Assembly (NCBI GenBank): GCA_016782225.1
Contig: JADDOW010000001.1
Coordinates: 1-36,307 of the forward strand
Length of the DNA stretch: 36,307 nucleotides
From: Nitrososphaeraceae archaeon
GTDB lineage: Archaea; Thermoproteota; Nitrososphaeria; Nitrososphaerales; Nitrososphaeraceae
Direction: 5' to 3'
Within the stretch, counting starts at the first letter, position 1; each line of letters starts with the position of its first letter. Shown piece by piece: positions 1 through 7,326 of the stretch. Under the pieces are notes generated by a model. That model worked only from the letters and a program-made list of their open reading frames with translations. It was not told the origin of the DNA and did no database searches. The translations under genes and the position numbers were made by a program.

Positions 1-318
1 GTCATCATTTGCCAGCTGCAGTTTCACAGTTTGCGCGTAAAGGGTTGCTTTCTTTATATCATTGGGGTCAACGATTGTGATTTTACATCTGTATTATCAA
101 AATTTGTGTTGGATTGTGTTTTGTTGATGTAGAAAGTATTTTTTTTATATGTATGCGCAAAAAGATATGTCGTTGTTTTTGTTTTCAGTATCCTAATGGA
201 GAGTTGTCACTTTGACCCTTTAGAATTGGTCGCTGACTAGTTTTGTGTTTTATTTTGAGTTTTAGTATATAATATGGATATTATTATATCTTAAAGTTTT
301 TTTGTACTATTATGTAAA
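1..318. other. Gene-free left edge
   Basis: AT-rich DNA between the window edge and the stop of the first minus-strand gene. I see no convincing open frame, RNA gene or repeat here; T-runs around 135-146 and 296-303 are the only notable composition. Confidence 0.5.
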
Positions 319-687
319 TTAATCAACAATTCTATTAAGTATGGTTTCGTTTTTATTTTTATCGTGGATATGTGCATCTTTTATAAACGAATTCATCGTG
401 CTGATTGAATATTCATTTAAAATTTCTACTAATTCGGAGTGTTTGTTTAATTCATAAACTCTTTTTTTGTTTTTTTTAATTTCATTTATAATTTCTTTTT
501 CAACTAGTTGGGGAATAATTCTTTGTACGGTTCTAAGAGGGACTTCGCTTATTTCGCTTATTTCTGAACTTGAAAAGTTAAAATTTTGATTAATAATGAA
601 AAAATCTATAATTCTGGCAATGTTGTTCTGAAATATTCTTTCGAGAGGCCTATTTTTTATTTTATATATTTCGTTTTCCTTGCTCAT
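319..687 (-). CDS. Winged helix-turn-helix transcriptional regulator
   Basis: A 122-residue protein that is almost entirely one winged-helix domain. Residues about 15-75 give helix, helix, recognition helix (around SEVPLRTVQRIIPQLVEKE) and a charged wing (KKNKKRVYEL), as in MarR/ArsR-like archaeal regulators. No ligand-binding domain or membrane segment is visible, so it probably acts as a small DNA-binding dimer. The ATG at 687 lies 49 nt downstream of the stop of the GNA1-like acetyltransferase on the same strand, so the two may be co-transcribed. Its target is unknown. Confidence 0.75.
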   Translation of the reverse strand: MSKENEIYKIKNRPLERIFQNNIARIIDFFIINQNFNFSSSEISEISEVPLRTVQRIIPQLVEKEIINEIKKNKKRVYELNKHSELVEILNEYSISTMNSFIKDAHIHDKNKNETILNRIVD

Positions 688-736
688 TACTTTATATATA
701 TTATATTAGTATAAAATACTTACGCCATAATTGGCA

Positions 737-1177
737 TTATGTATTTAACCTCATCATTATTGAATGTTTTTTAAATCCAAGTTTTTCATAAAATTTAACA
801 AGTTTTTCATCACAATCGAGAATTATTTTGTAGCATTCGTTGTCTTTGGCTATTTTGATTAATTCTTTCAGAATTTCCCTTCCAATGCCTTTGCCTTCAT
901 ATCCCTTCCGTGTTACAACATCTTCTATATGTCCCGCTTTTCCGCCGTTATGAATGAATTTTTGTTCAATCAATAAAGTAGCGCTTCCTATTATTTGATG
1001 ATTTTGATTGTCTTCAGCTATAACTATCCTATAATTTTTATCTTTGATTTTGCTTAGAATTTCTCTTTTACGAATTGTATCATTGGCCAGTTTTCCTACT
1101 TCAGACAGATTGGATAATGTCTCAATAAACCCATTTGATAAATCTTCTTCTTTTAATTCTCTAATGATAAATGACAT
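737..1177 (-). CDS. Glucosamine 6-phosphate N-acetyltransferase, GNA1-like (GNAT family)
   Basis: A 146-residue single GNAT domain. From memory its closest resemblance is to eukaryotic GNA1, which makes GlcNAc-6-phosphate from glucosamine 6-phosphate and acetyl-CoA. The GNA1-type features are GHIEDVV at residues 82-88, the acetyl-CoA loop around YEGKGIG (93-99), the strand CYKIILDCDEK (115-125), and KFYEKLGF (128-135) with the tyrosine (Y130) that acts in GNA1. The length is close to fungal GNA1. A GlmM-type sugar phosphate mutase is encoded at 12774, which could take the product on toward UDP-GlcNAc. It is a GNAT protein with near certainty; the substrate is inferred from the motifs. Confidence 0.82.
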   Translation of the reverse strand: MSFIIRELKEEDLSNGFIETLSNLSEVGKLANDTIRKREILSKIKDKNYRIVIAEDNQNHQIIGSATLLIEQKFIHNGGKAGHIEDVVTRKGYEGKGIGREILKELIKIAKDNECYKIILDCDEKLVKFYEKLGFKKHSIMMRLNT

Positions 1178-1312
1178 CTATAAATCTTTATTAGTAAAAT
1201 ATTAAATAATTTTCTACTTAATGAATTAGATTTTAAAAATAACTTATGATATAACTAGAAACGCTAATTAATATATTTTGTTTAATCAATTATTAGCGTA
1301 AAAAGAATATTT

Positions 1313-1735
1313 ATGACATCAGAAATAGAAATTAATAGTTATTTGAAAAATAATAAATTGGCTAGAATTATGGTCGTTGATGACGAAAAGGATATTCTTA
1401 GAATAATCAAAAGAGATTTAGAAACTACTAATGAATTTCAAGTGGAAACTTTTTCTACTGGAAAAGAAGCTTTAACCTCATTCAAAAACCATGATCCTGG
1501 ATATTATGACATAATTATTACAGATATAAGAATGCCCAGAATGAATGGATTTGAGTTATATAGAAATATTAAGGAAGCTAGCCCAAATACAAAAATTGCA
1601 TTTATTACTGCATTTGAAATAAACAAAGATGAATTTACCAAGGTTCTTCCGTCCATCGACGTTAAAGATTTTATAATCAAACCAATAGATATGAATGATT
1701 TAATATTTAAGATTAAATCAATGCTATCGATGTAA
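1313..1735 (+). CDS. Stand-alone response regulator receiver protein
   Basis: A 140-residue CheY-like receiver domain with no output domain. The acidic pocket is D23-D24, the phospho-acceptor is D71 in TDIRMPRMNGFE, the conserved Thr/Ser is T99 in FITAFE, and the conserved Lys-Pro is K123-P124 in IIKPID. The first 17 residues are a short polar extension. The gene lies 83 nt upstream of a sensor histidine kinase on the same strand, its probable partner. With no DNA-binding domain, output must go through protein-protein contact or another module. An AT-rich TATA-like stretch (attaatatatttt, about 1268-1280) lies about 33 nt upstream of the ATG. Confidence 0.92.
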   Translation: MTSEIEINSYLKNNKLARIMVVDDEKDILRIIKRDLETTNEFQVETFSTGKEALTSFKNHDPGYYDIIITDIRMPRMNGFELYRNIKEASPNTKIAFITAFEINKDEFTKVLPSIDVKDFIIKPIDMNDLIFKIKSMLSM

Positions 1736-1818
1736 TCTGTATTGTATGTTGCAAATATGTGCATTTATTAGTATTTGATATAATTTTGGGCAAATTGTGT
1801 GCTTTAAAGAAGTTATAA

Positions 1819-3642
1819 ATGGTTGGCATAGTTTTATCTAGAAATAATATTTTTCTATTAATTCTAGTAATTGGAGTTGGAATATCTTTATCCTTTCTTT
1901 CTTATCATTATTCTGGCCTTACAGCAGATCAAATTGCAGACGTTGCATCTAATGATATTAGATCTAACGCAATTATTGAAACTGATGGTCTCTCTAGAAC
2001 ACTTCTTCACATAATCGATCCGATTTCCACTAATCTGGAAATTTTATCTAATGTAGTTAATTACAGTAATATTGAAGGTACCCAAGTTCTTATAGATCAA
2101 GTTCAAAATTCGACCAAGGGTTTAACCGAAGGTTATTATTGGATTAATGAGAAAGGGCAAATTGTATCTATAAGCAATGTTAATTTAAGCTCAATTTACT
2201 CTTATGGTTCCATTAACTTAAGCAACAGGGAATATTTTGTTATTCCAAAAGAGACTATGTCTAAATATTATAGCAGTGCAATAGAATCAATCGATAAAAT
2301 TCCAAGGTTGTATATCTCATTTCCAATTATAGAAAAATCTAATTCTTCTGAAAGTAGTTTTAAGGGTGTAGTTGTTTCTTCCATAAAAATTCATGAATTA
2401 GGAACCTTTTTACAAAACGAATTAACTCCTCAAGTAGCCAGCAATGTTGGTTTAATGGATAAAAATGGCGTAATAATTTATTCTCGTAATCCTACACTAA
2501 TAGGTAAAAATTATTTAGAGAAGGAGTTTCAATCTCTAATACCCCAAGAAATTAAAGGACCTTATAATTCCATTTTAGAGAGATCACTTCAAGGTTCTTC
2601 TGGAGCTGATGATCTTTTATTGAAGGGTGGAAATAAAACCACTATCACTTATCAACCTGTTTATATCGGAGGCAAATATCTATGGACTTTGTTTGTAAGC
2701 GCTCCCCATCAACTTGCTACTGAAGTCGGTGTTCTGATAAATGATCAAAAAAATTTTAGCACTTTAATGGTTTTGATAATAGGCATAGTTGCCTTGGGTA
2801 TTGCTTTCTTGATTTTATCTTGGAATAAGCAGTTAGAATCTGCGGTCAATTCGAGAACAACTGAGTTAAAGGAAGCAAACAAATCTTTAAAGGAAAATAA
2901 TAAATTGTTGGAGTTGGCCAACGAAAAATTGAACATTCATGACAGAATGCAAAAAGAGTTTATCAACATAGCTGCACATGAGTTAAGGACTCCTATAATG
3001 CCTATACTGGGAGATGCAATTTTTTTAGAAAAACAATTTGAGGCCGGAAAAAAAGAGGTAATGGTAGATAAGGAACAAGTTGGTTCTATAATTAGAAATG
3101 CTAAACGGTTAAAGAGATTAGCTTCCGATATTTTGGATATAACGAAAATAGAAAGTCAGTCCTTAAAATTGAATAAAGAAAAATTCAATATTAAAGATGT
3201 AATTGCTTCTTCTATAAGTGATATTAAAGTTCAAATAAATAGCAGTAATCCGGAACAGCTTGAAAATTTACAAATAAACTATAATCCAAAAGACATATTT
3301 GTTTTTGCAGATAAAAACCGAATTACTCAAGTTATTTTTAATTTATTAAGTAATTCAGTTAAGTTTACTGAGAGCGGATCTATAACGGTAGATGTAACTC
3401 TTGAAAAAGATCATTTAAAGAATACCCATTATGTAGTTGTTAGTATATCTGATTCAGGGCAGGGAATAGATTCTGAGATTTTGCCTAGATTGTTTACCAA
3501 ATTTGCTTCTAAATCATTTGAAGGCACTGGACTTGGCCTTTTTATTTCCAAAAGTATTGTTCATTCTCATTATGGAGAGATTTGGGCTTATAACAATCAT
3601 GATTGTGGTGCTACATTTTGCTTTAAAGTGCCGCAGCAATAA
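1819..3642 (+). CDS. Membrane sensor histidine kinase with extracellular Cache-type domain
   Basis: A 607-residue membrane kinase. Order: TM1 (about 8-28); an extracellular region (about 40-300) resembling a double Cache/PAS-like sensor (YYWINEKGQIVSIS..., NREYFVIPKE, GLMDKNGVIIYSRNP); TM2 (about 315-335); a coiled-coil linker; a HisKA domain with phospho-acceptor H387 in AAHELRTP; and a HATPase domain with N-box N508/N512 (FNLLSNSVKF), G1 box D545-G549 (DSGQGID) and G2 box G569-L574 (GTGLGL). All catalytic boxes are intact. Cache domains usually sense small extracellular ligands; the ligand here cannot be read. It follows the receiver protein at 1313 and presumably phosphorylates it. Confidence 0.93.
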   Translation: MVGIVLSRNNIFLLILVIGVGISLSFLSYHYSGLTADQIADVASNDIRSNAIIETDGLSRTLLHIIDPISTNLEILSNVVNYSNIEGTQVLIDQVQNSTKGLTEGYYWINEKGQIVSISNVNLSSIYSYGSINLSNREYFVIPKETMSKYYSSAIESIDKIPRLYISFPIIEKSNSSESSFKGVVVSSIKIHELGTFLQNELTPQVASNVGLMDKNGVIIYSRNPTLIGKNYLEKEFQSLIPQEIKGPYNSILERSLQGSSGADDLLLKGGNKTTITYQPVYIGGKYLWTLFVSAPHQLATEVGVLINDQKNFSTLMVLIIGIVALGIAFLILSWNKQLESAVNSRTTELKEANKSLKENNKLLELANEKLNIHDRMQKEFINIAAHELRTPIMPILGDAIFLEKQFEAGKKEVMVDKEQVGSIIRNAKRLKRLASDILDITKIESQSLKLNKEKFNIKDVIASSISDIKVQINSSNPEQLENLQINYNPKDIFVFADKNRITQVIFNLLSNSVKFTESGSITVDVTLEKDHLKNTHYVVVSISDSGQGIDSEILPRLFTKFASKSFEGTGLGLFISKSIVHSHYGEIWAYNNHDCGATFCFKVPQQ

Positions 3643-4126
3643 CTGCATTAAAAATTTATGGTGCTCTATTATGCAAAATTATTATTCATTATGGATATTG
3701 ATACACATTACTTTTAACTTTATGGTGATTCATTATTGCTTTGCTGATGGTTGTCCTAGGTGGATAAAATAATTTTTATTTTGTATATATATTATAACAA
3801 ATTTTTGGTTAATTCATGTTTTACTTAATAATATAATATCATCTTCATCTTTTATGGGTGTATCAATGAGAGGCATGCAACGCATTAAACAGAAACATAG
3901 CATGTTGATAGGGATAAATTCCTTCTAGAAGAAAAAGGAATACAAATTAAAAACATATCAATATTTGGTTTACAGTGTCAGTCTACGAGCCTAATAAGAA
4001 AAGAGATATAAAGTTAAACAGAAATTGTAGAAATTTGATATAATATATTTTCACATTATTTTTTTATGTAACAACCCATTGAAATAGTAATTAGCGTCTT
4101 AACATGATAAATCAAATAAAAATATA
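3643..4126. other. Intergenic gap
   Basis: AT-rich spacer between the kinase and a small minus-strand membrane gene. A 36-codon start-less open stretch near 3907-4017 reads like a worn coding remnant, but it is too short to identify. No RNA gene or strong repeat seen. Confidence 0.4.
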
Positions 4127-4348
4127 TTATACGGATGTTTTGTTGTCGAATTTTTTAATTCTATCTTGCCTTTTATTCCATAACTTGCTAGATATAAATA
4201 ACATTATAATAATCAAAACCAAAACAATTTCCATAATTGTTATATTTACTATAGTCAAATCCTGAAAAATTTGAATTAATATTATGCCCATTATATTTCC
4301 CGTAATTAATGCAATAAAAAAGATTTTTATTATTTCAAACTTTTTCAT
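4127..4348 (-). CDS. Small two-helix membrane protein, unknown function
   Basis: A 73-residue protein with two hydrophobic helices (about 7-28 and 32-54) and a Lys/Arg-rich C-terminal tail (KLWNKRQDRIKKFDNK), which should place the C-terminus in the cytoplasm. I do not recognise a family. The AT-rich stretch just upstream on the minus strand (about 4360-4385, tatatttatattt) could supply a TATA box for a short or leaderless transcript. The composition is plausible for a real membrane peptide, but homologues would be needed to confirm it. Confidence 0.5.
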   Translation of the reverse strand: MKKFEIIKIFFIALITGNIMGIILIQIFQDLTIVNITIMEIVLVLIIIMLFISSKLWNKRQDRIKKFDNKTSV

Positions 4349-4753
4349 TTTTGTATTTCAATTTTTTCATAAATATAAATATATTTATTATTTGATATGG
4401 GTAGTATTTAGAAATTATTTTTGATAATGAATTTTACACACCGATGGGTCAAGTAAATGAGAAATGATGTTCTGCAAAAACAGATGGCTATGGAGAATGC
4501 GAAGATTCTGGCATTTCTCGGATCGACATAAGGCTGAGTCTTATGTGTGTATATGCCGGGAATAGTGAGACTCATCAATTGAAATGCATATTTATAAAAC
4601 ATTTTAAAGATATCAGTCAACCACTCATGATGACTGCAATTCCAAAAAAGTCATTGCACTGATGGTGCAATGATACAATCTATATGTGTATTTTAAGAGG
4701 TTTTAGAATTATTATTATTATGGGTGTATCGTTATTTTTAAAAAATGATATAT
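4349..4753. other. Gap with possible worn coding fragments
   Basis: No convincing gene. A 70-codon minus-strand frame (4408-4620) and a short plus-strand frame starting at about 4458 (MRNDVLQKQMAMENAKILAF, then stop) both look unsupported or relic. The only clear structure is the hairpin at 4651-4673. Confidence 0.4.
4644..4673 (-). terminator. Hairpin plus T-run terminator of the winged-helix membrane gene
   Basis: On the minus strand, 81 nt past the stop of the gene ending at 4754, a perfect 9-bp stem (TCATTGCAC / GTGCAATGA) with a 5-nt loop is followed by C and six T (complement of 4644-4649). The shape is that of an intrinsic terminator. In archaea the T-run is the main signal and the hairpin may be accessory. 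Confidence 0.55.
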
Positions 4754-5332
4754 TTAAAAGCTGTCAAACCCTCCTGCATCAAAGTCCATTCCTCCTACAT
4801 CTGCAACATCAGCTCCTTGTGAATCTACACTGTCTGATGATGCTCCCGTATCTGCAGCAGCGCTATCCGTTCCGCTCTCTTCACCTCCTGCCATGGAACT
4901 TTCCGTGGGGGTCATTGCCATTCCTGCAAAGGACATGAGTGATGAAAACATTACCATCTGCATTATGCCTGAAAAAATCATCATAGGTAACCAGGCTCTG
5001 TTATCGTTCATAAATGATTGGACTTGTGTTTTATCCCCTTGTGAATACCACTGTTGAACCTGCCTCATCTTCCCCTCTAATTCTTGATTTTTGTTGGTTA
5101 ATACCTTCACTCCAATCTCATTTAATTGATATTGTCTTTTCTTTCCAAAAAAGAAACTCTTTTTGTCAAACCCTGTAATTAATTTCTGACCTTCTAATTC
5201 CTTGAGAATCTTCTCAACCTCTGATTTCGACAACCTCGTAGATTTTGCAATTTTATCTGCCGTATTGAAATTTTTGGATATCGCATTTAATACTATAAAA
5301 TGTGGTGGACTATCGTTAAAATTAGATGACAT
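4754..5332 (-). CDS. Winged-helix protein with a Met-rich membrane segment and acidic low-complexity tail
   Basis: A 192-residue protein in three parts. Residues about 8-80 form a winged-helix DNA-binding domain (recognition region STRLSKSEVEKILKELEGQ, wing FFGKKRQYQL). Residues 85-112 are a polar linker. Residues about 114-140 form one hydrophobic, strikingly methionine-rich helix (eight Met). The last 50 residues are Ser/Ala/Asp/Gly-rich and end in a Gly-Phe-Asp repeat (GGMDFDAGGFDSF). This suggests a membrane-tethered transcription regulator with a disordered acidic tail. The hydrophobic helix could instead be an oligomerisation element. The specific function is unknown. Confidence 0.72.
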   Translation of the reverse strand: MSSNFNDSPPHFIVLNAISKNFNTADKIAKSTRLSKSEVEKILKELEGQKLITGFDKKSFFFGKKRQYQLNEIGVKVLTNKNQELEGKMRQVQQWYSQGDKTQVQSFMNDNRAWLPMMIFSGIMQMVMFSSLMSFAGMAMTPTESSMAGGEESGTDSAAADTGASSDSVDSQGADVADVGGMDFDAGGFDSF

Positions 5333-5744
5333 ATATGTATATATAGCAATAGTTCTACTTAAATACTGCTTTATTGACTTTAATTTAGTATCTTCTCAAT
5401 CAGTTGATGAACATAGGTAATGCAAAAAAATTTATCTCTTTTTAATTGTCACATGATCTATATTTCTATCTCTGTCTTTTACCTGTTTTGTCATTATGAA
5501 GTCAAAGCCCAACTTGTGATTATGAACTGTTTGGCATAATATTTCATTCTGATAAAGAAAATGGTTGTCAGTGACCTCTAGTAAATGTAAAAACCCTTAT
5601 CCCATTGATAAAGTCAACTAAAACAAGCTTATATTAATGAACATTGTGTTTGACTAGTCATGTTTTTGATATATGGCTGACTGTAAAAGGGACAGATGGG
5701 TGTTCTATATAGTCAAATGCACTGTTAACTTAAGGAATTATCTA

Positions 5745-6125
5745 CTTGTTGTAGTGACCAATGAATAATCTAAACCAATTGTTGATATATTTAATTTGCA
5801 TTTCTTTCTTTTCTATGCAAGTAACCATCAAAATTTTTGGTTTATGTCTTTAGATGGTGCGTATTCTCTCACTAATGCTTTCTTATAGGATTTTTAAATA
5901 TGGTAATAAATCTCTAAAAACCTGCCTTTTTGTAGATACAATTACCACCGTTTCCTGCTAGAACCTATTTTATTCCATATTCTACTATAACATTAGAAAG
6001 AAAACATTCAGCAACAAAAACATATTCTGCTCCTTTGAAACGTTATTACAGGAATTTCTTACCTTTTTGTTCTATACCAACACAATACCCAATGCATTCA
6101 TGGGGCCATCTAGATTGTAGTATGT
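5745..6125 (-). pseudogene. Decayed IS6-like DDE transposase fragment
   Basis: Conceptual translation of the minus strand, allowing stops and frameshifts, follows the C-terminal half of IS6-family archaeal transposases. Recognisable pieces are EQKGKKFL (core strand region), EYVFVAECFLSNVIVEYGIK, VLAGNGGN (where the second catalytic Asp of the usual DGG is replaced by Gly), KDxTxxFDxY equivalents, and NNWFRLFIGHYN at the 3' end. There are at least six in-frame stops and a frameshift, and the Asp-Asp-Glu triad is not preserved. It is an old, inactive insertion; I could not find terminal inverted repeats. The N-terminal part may continue to about 6300 but is too degraded to follow. Confidence 0.55.
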
Positions 6126-6362
6126 CATTAAATTTATATAAAAATATATTGGCTGTTGCAGCATTTTTATAGGACGAGTCGAAAAAGTACAATTACAAAC
6201 CATGTTCAATGTACTTTGAGGTGTTATGCTGTATGTTTTAATGAGCACTCAAGAGAAATAGGGCATCTTCAAGCTCAAATTTTTTCTTTAGGTTAACGTA
6301 AGTAATCAAATTTGACAATTTTAATCGATTTGAGATTTGATTATATTTTTTTAATTAAATAA

Positions 6363-6371
6363 TTATAAAAT
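6363..6371 (+). promoter_or_regulatory. TATA box for the HAD nucleotidase-like gene
   Basis: TTATAAAAT centred about 23 nt upstream of the ATG at 6390 would put transcription initiation at or next to the start codon, giving a leaderless mRNA. Confidence 0.35.
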
Positions 6372-6389
6372 AATATATATTTACTTAAT

Positions 6390-6950
6390 ATGTGTGATAT
6401 TCTAAAAATGACCCATCAGAGAACAATTGCATTGGACTTGGATTCTGTGCTTGCCGATGTTATGCTTATTTGGTTAGAGGAATATAATTTTAAGTTTAAC
6501 ACCACTATAAAAAAGCATGATCTATCTCAATGGCATCTTCATAATATTCTGCCGCTACCTGAAAAATATATCCAGGATCTCTTCACGCAAGTTTGGAAAA
6601 ACCGTTGGAAAGATATTCCTCCAACTAATAATGATCTTTCAATAGTTACTAATCTATTACAAAAAGCAGGATTTCGAATCTCTATTATAACAAAAAGGGA
6701 TCGAGCTACAATGAGTTTTGTAGCACAATGGCTTGATCTTCATAACATTTGTTTTAATGAATTGATTTTTATTTTTGATAACGCCTCAAAAACTTGTTAT
6801 CCTTTTTTCCTTCTGGTCGATGATTCTCCTATTAATGCTGTAGAAGTATTATATCCCCGGAGAATAGTTGTTTTTGATCAACCGTGGAATAAAATTCTGG
6901 TAAATTATCCTCGTATCCGTAAATTAAATGAACTCTTTTATTTAATCTGA
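6390..6950 (+). CDS. HAD-superfamily 5'-deoxynucleotidase-like phosphatase (NT5C family)
   Basis: A 186-residue HAD hydrolase. Motif I is ALDLDSVLAD with nucleophile D16 and acid/base D18; motif II is the Thr in SIITKRDR; motif III the Lys in NASKTC; motif IV LVDDSP. The small helical cap between motifs I and II and the overall length fit the 5'(3')-deoxyribonucleotidase NT5C family (PF06941), which dephosphorylates nucleoside monophosphates. The substrate is not certain. The ATG at 6390 is favoured by the TATA box; a second ATG at 6408 (residue 7) just before motif I is a possible alternative. It is flanked by the IS6-like relic and by minus-strand genes, with no operon partner. Confidence 0.78.
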   Translation: MCDILKMTHQRTIALDLDSVLADVMLIWLEEYNFKFNTTIKKHDLSQWHLHNILPLPEKYIQDLFTQVWKNRWKDIPPTNNDLSIVTNLLQKAGFRISIITKRDRATMSFVAQWLDLHNICFNELIFIFDNASKTCYPFFLLVDDSPINAVEVLYPRRIVVFDQPWNKILVNYPRIRKLNELFYLI

Positions 6951-6972
6951 CTTTAATTTAATTGAACTAATT

Positions 6973-7266
6973 TTAAATGGTATTATTGTTAATTTCTATG
7001 ATTATTCTATTGAGCGTTGATGAGATGCCGTTATAATTGCATAAAAAATCAAAACTCTCTTCAAATGTTTGTTTGTCTTTGGTTGATTTTCCCAAATAGT
7101 CTATCTCCGCTTCTCCAGCGTCTGTGTTTACATAGAGCATTATTGAATAGTTTTCTTCATTGGTATGAGAATTTAATTTGTATTCCCTTAATTCTATTTT
7201 ATGTATAATTTTTCCTTCAATTTGAAAGTTTTTTTCAGATATTATTCTTTTCCGTGTTAATATCAA
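6973..7266 (-). CDS. Conserved-looking hypothetical protein downstream of the PurF homologue
   Basis: A 97-residue soluble protein of alternating beta-type segments (KIIHKIELREYKL, YSIMLYVNT, EAEIDYLGK) and an amphipathic stretch near the C-terminus; I do not recognise a family. The only start available is TTG at 7266. It follows the PurF-like gene on the same strand with a 60-nt gap and in the same frame: after that gene's TAA there are 20 sense codons without another stop before the TTG. No Shine-Dalgarno sequence is visible. Probably co-transcribed with the PurF homologue. Confidence 0.5.
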   Translation of the reverse strand: MILTRKRIISEKNFQIEGKIIHKIELREYKLNSHTNEENYSIMLYVNTDAGEAEIDYLGKSTKDKQTFEESFDFLCNYNGISSTLNRIIIEINNNTI

Positions 7267-7326
7267 AATATCTTCTGCTTTTAATCTTCTGTATTGGCAC
7301 TGATATTTATTACTATTAGCACGCTT

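Larger units (their letters stand above)
5333..6389. other. Gene-poor gap of about 1 kb
   Basis: No intact gene between the two flanking coding regions. Positions 5333-5745 show nothing I can identify; 5745-6125 holds the transposase relic listed separately, whose decay may extend to about 6300; the last 50 bases form the promoter region of the gene at 6390. Confidence 0.5.

Noticed and set aside
3503-3772. 89-codon plus-strand frame overlapping the kinase 3' end
   Set aside because: Mostly inside the histidine kinase in another frame and hydrophobic by chance; no independent start signal.
4408-4620. 70-codon minus-strand frame
   Set aside because: Its composition is not protein-like, it has no motif or promoter, and the region also shows a short open frame on the other strand; nothing decides in its favour.
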